From positions 93,804 through 157,803 of the forward strand of contig NZ_QJJR01000002.1 of assembly GCF_003201605.1 (NCBI RefSeq): DNA of 64,000 nt. Direction: 5' to 3'. The position numbers and the translations under genes are program-made. Below, piece after piece: positions 28,103 through 37,066 of this stretch (position 1 is its first letter; the number at the start of each line of letters is the position of its first letter). The DNA is from Streptohalobacillus salinus (GTDB lineage Bacteria; Bacillota; Bacilli; Bacillales; Amphibacillaceae). The notes beneath the pieces were generated by a model, which saw only the letters and a program-made list of their open reading frames with translations, searched no databases and was not told where the DNA came from.

Positions 28103-28558
28103 TTAACGTCCTATTTCTAGTGCTTTCATTAGCATGCCTTTTGTTGCATTTAGCGCAGTTACATTTGCTTCGTACGAGCGCGTCGTACTCATTAAGTCTA
28201 CCATTTCTTGGAGTGGATCGACATTAGGCATTTGAACATAACCTTCTGCATCTGCATCTGGGTGATTAGGATTATAAACCGTTATGAACGGCGCATCATC
28301 TTCTTCGATGCTTGATACTTTAACCCCATTTAATCCCGTATGCTTACCTGTTCTAATTCGAGAAAGTTGATCTTTGAAAGAACTACCCTCTTCTTGAAAA
28401 CGGACTGTTTTTCTCCGATATGGCTCAAACTCTCCATCGTCATTTATTCTTGCACGTGTGGTTTCTGCATTAGCGATGTTCGCTGATACCGTATCCATCC
28501 GCAACCGTTGCGCTGTCAAAGCAGAACTGCTTGTATTCATTGCATTAAAAATACTCAT
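28103..28558 (-). CDS. flgC: Proximal rod protein FlgC
   Basis: 151 residues. N-terminal rod signature LTAQRLRMDTVSANIANAET, conserved VEMVNPNHPDAD-like segment (here VYNPNHPDADAEGYVQMPNV) and C-terminal DLMSTTRSYEANVTALNATK. Exported rod component. It follows flgB by 2 bases. Confidence 0.97.
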   Translation of the reverse strand: MSIFNAMNTSSSALTAQRLRMDTVSANIANAETTRARINDDGEFEPYRRKTVRFQEEGSSFKDQLSRIRTGKHTGLNGVKVSSIEEDDAPFITVYNPNHPDADAEGYVQMPNVDPLQEMVDLMSTTRSYEANVTALNATKGMLMKALEIGR

Positions 28559-28560
28559 TA

Positions 28561-28953
28561 TTATCTACCTCCTCTAATCACTGTTTGAAGGTTATTAAAT
28601 TGACCATTGATCCGTTCTACTAACGCTTGATAGTAGATCTGATTCGTTGCCAAGTCAGACATTTCTTTATCAATATCGACATTGTTACCATTATGATTGT
28701 ATTGTGTATCCTGTCTAACGGTAACCGGAAAACCCGTCGCTCGTTGCCCGAAATGAATGTGTCGAGGGTCTGTTCGTTTCGAAGTAAAACCTTTGCTTGT
28801 TTCGTTTTCAAGTAGTTGTTTAAACTGTACATCTTTTGCTTTGTAATTAGCCGTGTCAACATTTGCTATATTATTACTAATTGTTCGATTCTTTAAACTC
28901 GCATAATCCAAGCCATTTTGCACTTTATCAATTGACTGTCCAAAAAATGACAT
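28561..28953 (-). CDS. flgB: Proximal rod protein FlgB
   Basis: 130 residues, first gene of the fla/che operon. Rod signature LKNRTISNNIANVDTANYKA near the N-terminus and C-terminal ATNQIYYQALVERINGQFNN. Rod protein contacting FliE. Its start has TAGGAGGTCAAG upstream. Transcription begins from the promoter at 29002-29030. Confidence 0.97.
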   Translation of the reverse strand: MSFFGQSIDKVQNGLDYASLKNRTISNNIANVDTANYKAKDVQFKQLLENETSKGFTSKRTDPRHIHFGQRATGFPVTVRQDTQYNHNGNNVDIDKEMSDLATNQIYYQALVERINGQFNNLQTVIRGGR

Positions 28954-29001
28954 CTCTTGACCTCCTAACCTATTTCACCTAATTCATTTTATTCTTGTTC
29001 A

Positions 29002-29030
29002 ATTGTAGTTTAAAAGCATGATTATGTCTA
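29002..29030 (-). promoter_or_regulatory. Sigma-A promoter of the fla/che operon
   Basis: On minus: TAGACA (29025-29030), 17 bases, TACAAT (29002-29007); each hexamer has one mismatch to consensus. The transcript would start about 40 bases before flgB. In B. subtilis the same operon is driven mainly by a sigma-A promoter plus a weaker SigD promoter; I see no convincing SigD promoter (TAAA-N15-GCCGATAT) in the 525-base spacer. Confidence 0.65.
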
Positions 29031-29228
29031 TGTTTGAAAGCGTTTTCCTTATATCTTCCATCTTATTGGAAAATAGATAAATAAGTCTTATTTCCTATTG
29101 ATTTAGCATCGATTTTAAAAGCATCAAATCATGATTTTTGACTTAGTTTATTTATTTTAACAATAAGTCTAGCATCAAGGGATTTCTCTATATATTATTA
29201 GAATTACCAACTTCTAGTTACTACCAGA

Positions 29229-29251
29229 TATTTGATATAAATTATCAAATA
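29229..29251. promoter_or_regulatory. Interrupted palindrome in the codY-flgB spacer (possible operator)
   Basis: TATTTGATA and TATCAAATA form perfect 9-base arms around TAAAT. It lies about 200 bases upstream of the fla/che -35 in an otherwise featureless AT-rich 525-base spacer (28954-29478). The size and symmetry suit a dimeric repressor or activator site, but AT-rich DNA gives such patterns by chance. It does not match the CodY box. Confidence 0.3.
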
Positions 29252-29423
29252 CTGCTAGCAAGACGCTTAAATAGTTCTTATGTACCTTTTTTACTCATTT
29301 AGTCATTATCACGTTTAAAATAAAGGATTGTGTGGGACATCCTAAATGTTTTATTCGTTTACAGAATCTTTGCTCTTTTCTGCTTTACGCTTATAACTTT
29401 AATTAGCTTTTATTTCTATTTTA

Positions 29424-29474
29424 AAAACAAAAAAATAACCCATGAATCCCACCTAAGGATCCACGGGTTATTTC
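29424..29474 (-). terminator. Intrinsic terminator after codY
   Basis: Minus-strand stem AAATAACCC...GGGTTATTT (arms 29465-29473 and 29433-29441), extended inside by a second near-perfect block (GTGGATCC with GGATTCAT), followed by TTTTTTTGTTTTT. It ends the xerC-hslV-hslU-codY unit and insulates the flagellar operon. Confidence 0.85.
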
Positions 29475-29478
29475 TATG

Positions 29479-30267
29479 TTAATCGTTGTCCGTTGATTTT
29501 AATTTGTGCAATTCATTCAAGAATTTGTCATTAAGTACTTTAATGTAAGTCCCTTTCATCCCTAATGAGCGTGATTCGATCACACCTGCACTTTCGAGTT
29601 TACGGAGTGCATTAACAATTACTGAACGCGTAATCCCAACGCGATCTGCTATTTTGCTTGCCACAAGCAAGCCTTCTTTGCCATCCAGTTCATTAAAGAT
29701 ATGTTCTATTGCTTCTAGTTCACTATATGATAGTGAACTAATCGCCATTTGAACAACTGCTTTTGAACGCGCTTCTTTTTCGATTTCGCCAGCCTTTTCA
29801 TGTAAGATTTCCATCCCAACAACGGTTGCACCATATTCAGCTAGCAACAGGTCATCATCACTAAAATCAGTATTTAAGCGGCTTAGGATTAACGTTCCTA
29901 AACGATCACCACCACCAACGATTGGCACAATGGTTGTTAATCCTTCTTTAAATAAATCTTTATTTTCGACAGGAAAGGCCGTATAAGGACTTTCGATATC
30001 AATATTTGCAGTGGTATCTTTTATGTTAAATAAACTATCTGTGTATTCCGTAGGAAATTGGCGTTCTTCTAGCATCGCTTTCATCCGCGAGTTTTCAATT
30101 TGTTGATTAATAGAAAAACCTAATAATTTACCTCGACGACTAACAACAAAAATATTGGCACTAATAATTTCCTGTAACGTAGATGCCATGTCATAAAAGT
30201 TCACCGATTTCCCAGTTGTCTTTTGTAAAATAGAATTAATTTTTCTAGCACGTTGTAATAATTCCAT
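29479..30267 (-). CDS. codY: GTP-sensing global transcriptional repressor CodY
   Basis: 262 residues from ATG 30267, which has GGAGG 6 bases upstream; ATG 30273 directly abuts that site. N-terminal GAF domain (about 1-155) for branched-chain amino acid binding and a C-terminal winged helix-turn-helix ([35 protein letters not shown], about 205-245), nearly identical to the B. subtilis sequence. CodY represses stationary-phase, amino acid and in B. subtilis fla/che genes when GTP and branched-chain amino acids are plentiful. Last gene of the xerC operon, next to the flagellar operon. Confidence 0.98.
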   Translation of the reverse strand: MELLQRARKINSILQKTTGKSVNFYDMASTLQEIISANIFVVSRRGKLLGFSINQQIENSRMKAMLEERQFPTEYTDSLFNIKDTTANIDIESPYTAFPVENKDLFKEGLTTIVPIVGGGDRLGTLILSRLNTDFSDDDLLLAEYGATVVGMEILHEKAGEIEKEARSKAVVQMAISSLSYSELEAIEHIFNELDGKEGLLVASKIADRVGITRSVIVNALRKLESAGVIESRSLGMKGTYIKVLNDKFLNELHKLKSTDND

Positions 30268-30286
30268 GTTCATCCTCCATTCATCA

Positions 30287-31672
30287 TTATAAGATGTATT
30301 GACTTAAATCTTTATTTTTTGCAATTTTCTCTAATTTCTCATCAACATATTTTGGCGTAATATCAATCGTAGGCATCGTGATACTGTCCGCCTCATATGA
30401 AAGATCTTCTAATAACTTTTCTAAAATCGTATGCAATCGCCTTGCCCCAATATTATCCGTCTCCTGATTAACGTGATAAGCAATTTCGGCAATCCGCACA
30501 ATTGCATCATCAGTAAAGTTAATCTGTAAATCTTCGGTACCTAGTAATGCTTGATATTGCTTAATTAATGCATTGGATGGTTCTTGCAATATTTTCACAA
30601 AATCATCGACGGTCAATTTCTCAAGTTCAACACGAACTGGAAATCGTCCTTGAAGTTCAGGAATTAAATCAGAAGGCTTTGCCATATGGAAAGCGCCAGC
30701 TGCAATAAATAGTATATGATCTGTTTTAACTGTGCCATATTTCGTCACAACCGTCGACCCCTCAATAATTGGTAGGATATCCCGTTGCACACCTTCTCTC
30801 GATACATTAGCTTCAGATTGGGTTTTTCCAGCGACTTTATCAATTTCATCAATAAAGACAATCCCCATTTGTTCAACACGATCAAGTGCAATCTGATTAA
30901 CTTCATCACTATCGATAAGTTTACTTGCTTCTTCGTTTTTCAGGACTTCGCGAGCTTCTCGAACCGTTAATTTTCGTTTCTTCGTTTTCTTCGGCATCAT
31001 ACTGGAAAACATATCTTGCATGTTCATGCCCATTTGTTCCATCCCTGGCATCGCATCAAACATTGAGGCTTGTTGTTCTTCAACTTCAATGGTTACCAGG
31101 CGATCTTCTAATTCACCCAGTTCGAGTTGTTGCTTAATTTGCTTGCGTTTGGTTAACTTTTCTTCACTCGGCTCTTCAGGTTCCGGTTCCGTTTGATCTT
31201 GTTGATTGAAAATCATCTCAAATGGATTTTTAATCGTTGCCTGACTTTTTTTCTTTAACGGAACTAACAAATCGACCAATCGCTGATTTGCCATCGTTAA
31301 TGCTTGATCTTCAACTTCAGTGATTTTCTCTTGTTTCACTATTCTTACTGATACCTCAACTAAGTCACGAATCATTGATTCAACATCACGTCCAACATAA
31401 CCCACTTCCGTGAATTTTGTTGCCTCAACTTTAGTAAAGGGGGCACCGACTAACTTAGCCAATCGACGAGCGATTTCAGTCTTACCCACACCCGTTGGAC
31501 CAATCATCAAAATATTTTTTGGCGCGATTTCATCACGAAATTCAACAGATAATTTCATTCGTCTCATCCGATTCCTTAAAGCAACTGCGACAGACTTTTT
31601 CGCTTGTTGTTGACCGATAATATAGTGATCGAGTTCAGCAACAATTTCTTTTGGTGATAAATTATTTTTCAA
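30287..31672 (-). CDS. hslU: ATP-dependent protease ATPase subunit HslU (ClpY), TTG start
   Basis: 461 residues from TTG 31672 with GGAGG 9 bases upstream. AAA+ unfoldase: Walker [17 protein letters not shown] at about 55-70, pore loop GYVGRDVES near 90, intermediate I domain (about 110-240, Gln/Glu/Met-rich), Walker [13 protein letters not shown], sensor and C-terminal tail ending LSQYIL that inserts into HslV. Forms the CodWX/ClpYQ complex. 20 bases downstream of hslV. Confidence 0.97.
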   Translation of the reverse strand: MKNNLSPKEIVAELDHYIIGQQQAKKSVAVALRNRMRRMKLSVEFRDEIAPKNILMIGPTGVGKTEIARRLAKLVGAPFTKVEATKFTEVGYVGRDVESMIRDLVEVSVRIVKQEKITEVEDQALTMANQRLVDLLVPLKKKSQATIKNPFEMIFNQQDQTEPEPEEPSEEKLTKRKQIKQQLELGELEDRLVTIEVEEQQASMFDAMPGMEQMGMNMQDMFSSMMPKKTKKRKLTVREAREVLKNEEASKLIDSDEVNQIALDRVEQMGIVFIDEIDKVAGKTQSEANVSREGVQRDILPIIEGSTVVTKYGTVKTDHILFIAAGAFHMAKPSDLIPELQGRFPVRVELEKLTVDDFVKILQEPSNALIKQYQALLGTEDLQINFTDDAIVRIAEIAYHVNQETDNIGARRLHTILEKLLEDLSYEADSITMPTIDITPKYVDEKLEKIAKNKDLSQYIL

Positions 31673-31692
31673 GTCTGTAAACCTCCACTTCT

Positions 31693-32238
31693 TTACTTCA
31701 ATTCTTCGATTACTATTTGATCATTTGTGTACACACATATTTCACCAGCGATGGTTAGTGCATGTTCTGCAATCTCACGTGCTGATAATTCACTTGCGTA
31801 ACGTTTTAAACTTCTCCCGGCGGCAAGTGCATAATTTCCACCTGAGCCTATGGCTAAGACATCGTCGTCAGGTTCAATCACTTCACCCGTGCCTGACACC
31901 AACAAAATAGTATTTTTGTCCATGACAATTAACATTGCTTCTAGCTGACGTAACGCTTTATCACTCCGCCACTGTTTCGCAAGTTCGACACTTGCTCTGG
32001 TTAAATTACCGTCATAAGTCTCAAGCATGGACTCAAATTTCTCGAATAATGTAAACGCATCCGCTACAGAGCCTGCGAAACCTGCTAACACTTGACCTCC
32101 AAATAAACGACGGACTTTCTTTGCTTTATGTTTCATTACTACTGCATTTCCCATCGTCACTTGACCATCACCACTCATGGCACACGTCTCGTTGTGCTTC
32201 ACGGCGAAAATAGTTGTTGCATGAAATTGTTGTGTCAT
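31693..32238 (-). CDS. hslV: ATP-dependent protease peptidase subunit HslV (ClpQ)
   Basis: 181 residues from ATG 32238 with AGAGGTGA 5 bases upstream; GTG 32247 lies within that site. Proteasome-beta-like peptidase ([52 protein letters not shown]). The N-terminus is [13 protein letters not shown], so if the initiator Met is removed the nucleophile would be Thr2. B. subtilis ClpQ (MSSFHATT from memory) uses Ser at this place. The HATTI segment is the usual five-residue extension of the Bacillus branch. Confidence 0.96.
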   Translation of the reverse strand: MTQQFHATTIFAVKHNETCAMSGDGQVTMGNAVVMKHKAKKVRRLFGGQVLAGFAGSVADAFTLFEKFESMLETYDGNLTRASVELAKQWRSDKALRQLEAMLIVMDKNTILLVSGTGEVIEPDDDVLAIGSGGNYALAAGRSLKRYASELSAREIAEHALTIAGEICVYTNDQIVIEELK

Positions 32239-32243
32239 CTCAT

Positions 32244-33164
32244 TCACCTCTTTTTATTACGTTTAGCTCGTGGATGACTGTTCATATAAACATCACGTAA
32301 GCGATCTTTTGTTACATGAGTGTATATTTGTGTTGAAGATAAATGCTCATGTCCTAAAAGTTCTTGTACCGACCTTAAGTCTGCTCCTTCATTTAATAAA
32401 TGCGTCGCAAACGTGTGACGAAGTACATGTGGATGAATATGAATACTCACGGCTGCTTTTTCAACTAATTTATTTAAGATTAAGCGCATCCCTCGCGTTG
32501 TTAATGGATTCCCTCTTGCATTAAGAAAGACCGCTTGGTGTGATTCCTTTGCCTTTGCTAAAAGTTCCAATCTTCCTTTATCTATGTATCTTTTTAGCGC
32601 TTGTTCAGCAAATGAACCAAATGGGATATAGCGTTCTTTTCTTCCTTTACCTAACACTTTTACCGTATGAAGATAAAAATCAAAATCTATTAATTCCAAT
32701 TGTTGACATTCACTCACCCGCATACCTGTTGCATAGAGTAGTTCGAGTAATGCTTGGTTTCTTTGACCCGTTGGCGTTTCTAAATCACTCACCAAAAACA
32801 ACTTTGTGAGTTCTTCTTGGTATAAAAAGTGTGGTAATTTTTTATCTTGTTTTGGTAAGTGTGTAAGTAAAAATGGGTTTTCAGTGACCTTATTCTCTCG
32901 TTCTAGAAAACGATAAAACATACGCAATGTTGAAAGTTTTCTTGCGACCGTTCGTCTGTTAAGCTTTTCGTCATATAATTGCATTAAAAAAAGACGAACA
33001 ACAGCCTCGTCAACGAGTGATAACTGATCGATACCTTCAGTTTCTAAAAAAATAAAAAACTGATCCAAGTCTTTTAAATAGTGTGTAAGCGTATGAATTG
33101 ATGCGTTTTTTTCAACTTGTAAATATAATTTAAATGATTGTTTTTCTGAAGAAAAGCTACGCAA
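32244..33164 (-). CDS. xerC: Site-specific tyrosine recombinase XerC (CodV), TTG start
   Basis: 306 residues from TTG 33164 with AGAGGTGAGG just upstream; the frame runs on to 33266 but the extra part does not resemble the family. Core-binding domain about 10-95, catalytic domain with Arg149, Lys173, His246, Arg249, His272 and Tyr281 all present. It resolves chromosome dimers at dif with XerD. First gene of the xerC-hslV-hslU-codY operon, the order of B. subtilis codV-clpQ-clpY-codY. The trmFO gene normally upstream is missing. Confidence 0.96.
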   Translation of the reverse strand: MRSFSSEKQSFKLYLQVEKNASIHTLTHYLKDLDQFFIFLETEGIDQLSLVDEAVVRLFLMQLYDEKLNRRTVARKLSTLRMFYRFLERENKVTENPFLLTHLPKQDKKLPHFLYQEELTKLFLVSDLETPTGQRNQALLELLYATGMRVSECQQLELIDFDFYLHTVKVLGKGRKERYIPFGSFAEQALKRYIDKGRLELLAKAKESHQAVFLNARGNPLTTRGMRLILNKLVEKAAVSIHIHPHVLRHTFATHLLNEGADLRSVQELLGHEHLSSTQIYTHVTKDRLRDVYMNSHPRAKRNKKR

Positions 33165-33320
33165 AACCTCACCTCTTTTATTTAACTTGGCGATTAAAAC
33201 GTACCATATTAAACAAGATTTAGCAACTAATTTACCGAATTGCTTTAAAGTTCTGAATCCTTTCACAGTTTATTCTATCATACCATTTCTCTGTCAAGCA
33301 AATTCACTTACCAAACGGAA

Positions 33321-33349
33321 ATTATAAACTGATTTCAAATGAATGTCAA
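33321..33349 (-). promoter_or_regulatory. Perfect-consensus sigma-A promoter of xerC-hslVU-codY
   Basis: On minus: TTGACA (33344-33349), exactly 17 bases, TATAAT (33321-33326). All twelve positions match consensus. The transcript has a leader of about 150 bases before xerC. Expect strong, constitutive transcription unless a repressor acts in the leader. The remaining 33165-33401 shows no gene. Confidence 0.85.
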
Positions 33350-33401
33350 TAACTATCCTTAAAAGAGTGAAAGTGTTCACTTACTCAACGATTATCCATG
33401 C

Positions 33402-33435
33402 ACAAAAAGAAGCATGGTACAAAATTGCACCATGC
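33402..33435 (-). terminator. Intrinsic terminator after topA
   Basis: Minus-strand hairpin GCATGGT (33429-33435) with ACCATGC (33412-33418), 10-base loop, followed by TTCTTTTTG. It starts 6 bases past the topA stop codon and separates topA from the xerC promoter. Confidence 0.8.
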
Positions 33436-33441
33436 ATCAGC

Positions 33442-35520
33442 TTATTTTTGCGGTTCTTCTTTATAGTCACAAGAAGAACATTGTATTTGTGTTCCTTTTT
33501 TAGATTTTTTCTCAACGAGCATTTCATTACATTTAGGACATGGACGTGAGATTGGCTTATCCCAAGATAAGAAATCGCACTCTGGGTAACGATCGCAACC
33601 ATAGAAGGTTCGTTTCTTTTTCGATTTTCGCTCAACAATTTGTCCTTCTTTACACTTCGGACAATCGACACCAATTTCTTTTAAGATTGCCTTTGTGTTG
33701 CGGCATTCTGGAAAGTTGGAACACGCCATGAACTTACCATAACGGCCCATCTTATAAACCATCTCATGTCCGCATTTCTCACAAGTCTCTCCCGCCGGTT
33801 CATCCTTAATCTCCACTTTTTCCATCTCAGCTTCTGCATAGTCCAACCGCTTTTTAAAACCACTAAAGAAATCATCAATGATTTTAACCCATTCAACTTC
33901 ACCTTCTTCTATCTTATCTAAATCACTTTCCATTTGGACAGTGAAATCGATGTTGATGACTTCAGGGAAGAATTCTTTAACAAGCTCAATCACAATTTCT
34001 CCAAGTTCGGTCGGCACAAATCGCTTATTATCCAACGTTACATAACCTCTTCGCTGGATGGTATCAAGTGTTGGCGCATAAGTTGATGGACGGCCGATTC
34101 CTTTTTCTTCCATCGTTTTGACCAATCGCGCCTCCGTATATCTCGGTGGTGGTTGGGTGAAGTGCTGATTCGGCTCAATCTTTGCTGATTTTACCGTCAT
34201 GCCTTCTTCTAAGTCCGGTAACAATTTATCTTCTTCTTTTGTATTGTCATCGTTACCTTCAATATATACTTTCATAAATCCTTTAAACTTGATTTTAGAA
34301 CCGTTCGCTCTAAATTGAACGCCATTTTGTATCATCTGTACCGTCATTGTATCAAGCACTGCTGGCGCCATTAAACTCGCAGTAAAACGATCCCAAATTA
34401 ATTTGTATAAACGGTACTGATCCCTTGACAAAACGCTTTTTAATTTTGCAGGATCACGATATGCACTTGTCGGTCGAATCGCCTCATGGGCATCTTGAGC
34501 CTTTTCGTTCGTTTTCGTTTTACGAGGTGAACCCAAATATTCTTCACCGTACGTTGCTTTAATATAGCTCTGCCCTTCTTCTTGGGCAGTATTAGATAAC
34601 CGCGTTGAATCCGTACGCATATAGGTGATAAGACCATTGATGCCCCCGTCTTTTTTCCCTAAATCAATACCCTCATATAACTGTTGAGCTACCATCATTG
34701 TTTTACGTGCTCTAAAATTCAATTTACGGGCCGCCTCTTGTTGTAGTGACGACGTCGTAAACGGTAATGATGGATTTCTTTTACGTTCCTTTTTCTTTAC
34801 AGATTCAATATAAAACTCATCATTTTCTAAACGTTTCAATACCTTATCAACGTCAGCTTTTGTTGTTAGTTTTACCTTTTCATTGTTTATCCGGTAAAAT
34901 GACCCTTCAAAACTCTCTTTATCTTTTTTAAAGAGACCATCGATAGACCAATATTCTTCAGGTGTAAATGCCTCAATTTCTCGTTCACGATCGATAATCA
35001 TCTTAACCGCAACAGATTGTACCCGTCCTGCACTCAAGCCTTTTTTGACTTTCTTCCATAGTAAAGGACTTATGTTATAACCCACAAGTCGATCTAAAAT
35101 TCGTCGACCTTGTTGCGCATCGACAAGATTCATATTGATATTTCGTGGTTGTTTAAATGCATCTTTGACTGCATCTTTTGTAATCTCATTAAAGACGACA
35201 CGACATTCAGAAGTTTCATCGATGTTCAACGCATGGGCCAGGTGCCATGCTATTGCTTCCCCTTCACGGTCCGGGTCAGCCGCGAGATAAACTTTCTTAA
35301 CTTTTTTAGCTGCTGATTTTAAATCCTTTAGTACAGGACCTTTACCTCGAATGGTAATGTAGCGTGGTTCAAAATTATTATCATAGTCGATGCCCATTTG
35401 ACTTTTGGGGAGATCACGTACGTGACCCATCGATGCCTTTACTTTATATTTCTTTCCCAAGTAACGTTCAATAGTCTTTGCTTTTGCAGGTGATTCTACT
35501 ATTACTAAATAATCTGCCAT
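33442..35520 (-). CDS. topA: DNA topoisomerase I
   Basis: 692 residues from ATG 35520 with GGAGGG 6 bases upstream. Type IA topoisomerase relaxing negative supercoils. TOPRIM domain: [15 protein letters not shown] (7-21) and [13 protein letters not shown] (about 110-122). Catalytic Tyr in [14 protein letters not shown] (about 295-308). Three C-terminal four-cysteine zinc ribbons: [13 protein letters not shown]...[14 protein letters not shown]...C and [13 protein letters not shown]...C (about 570-690). Downstream of dprA, own promoter, own terminator. Confidence 0.98.
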   Translation of the reverse strand: MADYLVIVESPAKAKTIERYLGKKYKVKASMGHVRDLPKSQMGIDYDNNFEPRYITIRGKGPVLKDLKSAAKKVKKVYLAADPDREGEAIAWHLAHALNIDETSECRVVFNEITKDAVKDAFKQPRNINMNLVDAQQGRRILDRLVGYNISPLLWKKVKKGLSAGRVQSVAVKMIIDREREIEAFTPEEYWSIDGLFKKDKESFEGSFYRINNEKVKLTTKADVDKVLKRLENDEFYIESVKKKERKRNPSLPFTTSSLQQEAARKLNFRARKTMMVAQQLYEGIDLGKKDGGINGLITYMRTDSTRLSNTAQEEGQSYIKATYGEEYLGSPRKTKTNEKAQDAHEAIRPTSAYRDPAKLKSVLSRDQYRLYKLIWDRFTASLMAPAVLDTMTVQMIQNGVQFRANGSKIKFKGFMKVYIEGNDDNTKEEDKLLPDLEEGMTVKSAKIEPNQHFTQPPPRYTEARLVKTMEEKGIGRPSTYAPTLDTIQRRGYVTLDNKRFVPTELGEIVIELVKEFFPEVINIDFTVQMESDLDKIEEGEVEWVKIIDDFFSGFKKRLDYAEAEMEKVEIKDEPAGETCEKCGHEMVYKMGRYGKFMACSNFPECRNTKAILKEIGVDCPKCKEGQIVERKSKKKRTFYGCDRYPECDFLSWDKPISRPCPKCNEMLVEKKSKKGTQIQCSSCDYKEEPQK

Positions 35521-35579
35521 AAACTTCCCTCCAAGAGGTTTCATTTTAAAATTATAAATTTATCGAATAAATCTTCACT

Positions 35580-35609
35580 ATTATTAAATACATTTTAGGC
35601 ATTTGTCAA
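35580..35609 (-). promoter_or_regulatory. Probable topA promoter
   Basis: On minus: TTGACA (35604-35609), 18 bases, AATAAT (35580-35585), one mismatch in the -10. It lies in the 107-base gap between dprA and topA and gives a leader of about 50 bases. Confidence 0.55.
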
Positions 35610-35627
35610 ATTATTGTTGAAAAAACG

Positions 35628-36554
35628 TTAAGATTTTTTTCGAAAATCACTTGATTTTGTTGCAATTTCCGCCCAATTTAAGGCTTCGGCGTCCCATTCC
35701 TCAACAATATCATAGGTATTTCGTACCAACTTTGCGCCTGATTGTAATAGGGTATGACACCCTTCTGTATGAATATCTAGGATTGAACCAGGTACTGCCA
35801 TCACAATCCGACCTTGTTCTAAAGCTTGATCAGCTGTAATCATCGTGCCGCTTTTTTGTTTTGCTTCAATTATCAATGTAGCAAAACTCAGCCCGCTTAT
35901 CAATCGGTTCCGCTCTGGGAACATATATTTCTTGATGGGTTCATTGATGGGATATTCTGAAATTATTAAGTGTTTTTCTCCGAGGTGATGAAACAATTGA
36001 AGGTTTTCTTTCGGGTAGGGATGACTAAAACCACCTGCGATAATTGCTATTGTTTTGCCGCCATAGTAGCTAGCTAGACGATGGACATAACTATCTATCC
36101 CTTTTGCTAAACCAGAAACAAGAATAAAGTCTTGATTGATAAGCGGTTTCAATAAATAATAGACAATCGATTTAGCTGAAGCTGATGGTTCACGCGTGCC
36201 AATGACACTTAAGCGTGAGGGGTGATGAATTAGCATCGCATCGCCTTTCCCATACAGAATCACAGGTGGATCTGGTATCGTTCGGAAAACTGGCGGATAA
36301 TCATCATCAAGATACGTCCATGTTTTATACGGACGTGCTGTTGTTAAAAATGCGTGAAGACGTTTTTGGTTTCTTAAAGCTTCTTTTATCGTGTTCAATT
36401 GTTTACAGGGTATCATTCGACTTAACCAAGCCGGTGGTGACATAAAGTCATCAAACGTAAATTTTTTTGTTTCGTTAATAAGTTGATGGAGCTGGTGACG
36501 ATTCAATAAATGATCTTCATATAGATAAATAAGTAAGTCGCGCTCAGTTAGCAT
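35628..36554 (-). CDS. dprA: DNA processing protein DprA (Smf)
   Basis: 308 residues from ATG 36554 (GGGGTG 6 bases upstream; GTG 36563 is less likely). SAM-like N-terminal part (1-90), then the Rossmann-type DprA fold with SVIGTREPS, VSGLAKGIDSYVHRLA and AVPGSI. It loads RecA on incoming single-stranded DNA during transformation. No C-terminal winged helix, as in B. subtilis. Normally preceded by sucCD, which are absent here. Confidence 0.95.
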   Translation of the reverse strand: MLTERDLLIYLYEDHLLNRHQLHQLINETKKFTFDDFMSPPAWLSRMIPCKQLNTIKEALRNQKRLHAFLTTARPYKTWTYLDDDYPPVFRTIPDPPVILYGKGDAMLIHHPSRLSVIGTREPSASAKSIVYYLLKPLINQDFILVSGLAKGIDSYVHRLASYYGGKTIAIIAGGFSHPYPKENLQLFHHLGEKHLIISEYPINEPIKKYMFPERNRLISGLSFATLIIEAKQKSGTMITADQALEQGRIVMAVPGSILDIHTEGCHTLLQSGAKLVRNTYDIVEEWDAEALNWAEIATKSSDFRKKS

Positions 36555-36737
36555 GACTAACACCCCTTTCTTTTAATAAAAGGGTAAAAAAAGTCAGGAG
36601 AATTGTCTAGTGCTTTTTATTTTCAAATACACCATGAATTCGTTTGCTTTCGGGTTGATCAGTTGCCTTTTTGGTTCATTTGCAGAAACATAGAGAAAAC
36701 ACCTTATTCTTTGTTATGTTTATTTTATTTTGTTTTT

Positions 36738-36784
36738 AAAAATTAATACCGTGCAATCCTCAACTAACGTGATGATTGCACGGT
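36738..36784 (-). terminator. Intrinsic terminator after ylqH
   Basis: Minus-strand arms ACCGTGCAATC (36774-36784) and GATTGCACGGT (36748-36758), 11 bp perfect, then ATTAATTTTTAAAAA. It begins 3 bases after the ylqH stop codon. The rest of 36555-36737 up to dprA holds no gene I can see. Confidence 0.8.
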
Positions 36785-36787
36785 GAT

Positions 36788-37066
36788 TTATTTTTGCTTG
36801 ATTTGTTGGTCGACGCGGTATATAAAAGCAAATACCTCCGCAACTGCTTGATATAACTCTTCAGGAATTTTATCGTTTACATTAATATTGGCTAACATTT
36901 CGATCAAACTTTGGTCTTCTTGGATTGGTACATTGGCATCTTTTGCTCGTTTGATAATTTCTTCCGCTACATAACCTTTCCCCTTTGCTGTCACCATTGG
37001 GGCTTGATGTTTTTCTTGATCATACTTCAGCGCAATGGCGGACTTTGGGTTATACTTTTTTGTCAT
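36788..37066 (-). CDS. ylqH: FlhB C-terminal-domain paralogue (YlqH)
   Basis: 92 residues matching only the cytosolic domain of FlhB: YNPKSAIALKYDQEKHQAPM against FlhB NPTHYAIAVKYDEAKSSAP, and the shared C-terminal YQAVAEVFAFIYRV. No membrane helices. The autocleavage motif NPTH is changed to NPKS (6-9), so it starts where FlhB would be after cleavage. The start overlaps the stop of the FliK-like gene (37063-38955), so the two are co-translated. May modulate substrate switching by the exporter; inferred. Confidence 0.9.
   Translation of the reverse strand: MTKKYNPKSAIALKYDQEKHQAPMVTAKGKGYVAEEIIKRAKDANVPIQEDQSLIEMLANINVNDKIPEELYQAVAEVFAFIYRVDQQIKQK

Noticed and set aside
29060-29090. CodY-box-like TATTTTCCAATAAGA upstream of flgB
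   Set aside because: About six mismatches to AATTTTCWGAAAATT, too weak to claim even though CodY represses fla/che in B. subtilis.
32270-32809. Plus-strand open frames antisense to xerC
   Set aside because: No ribosome sites and explained by xerC codon use on the other strand.
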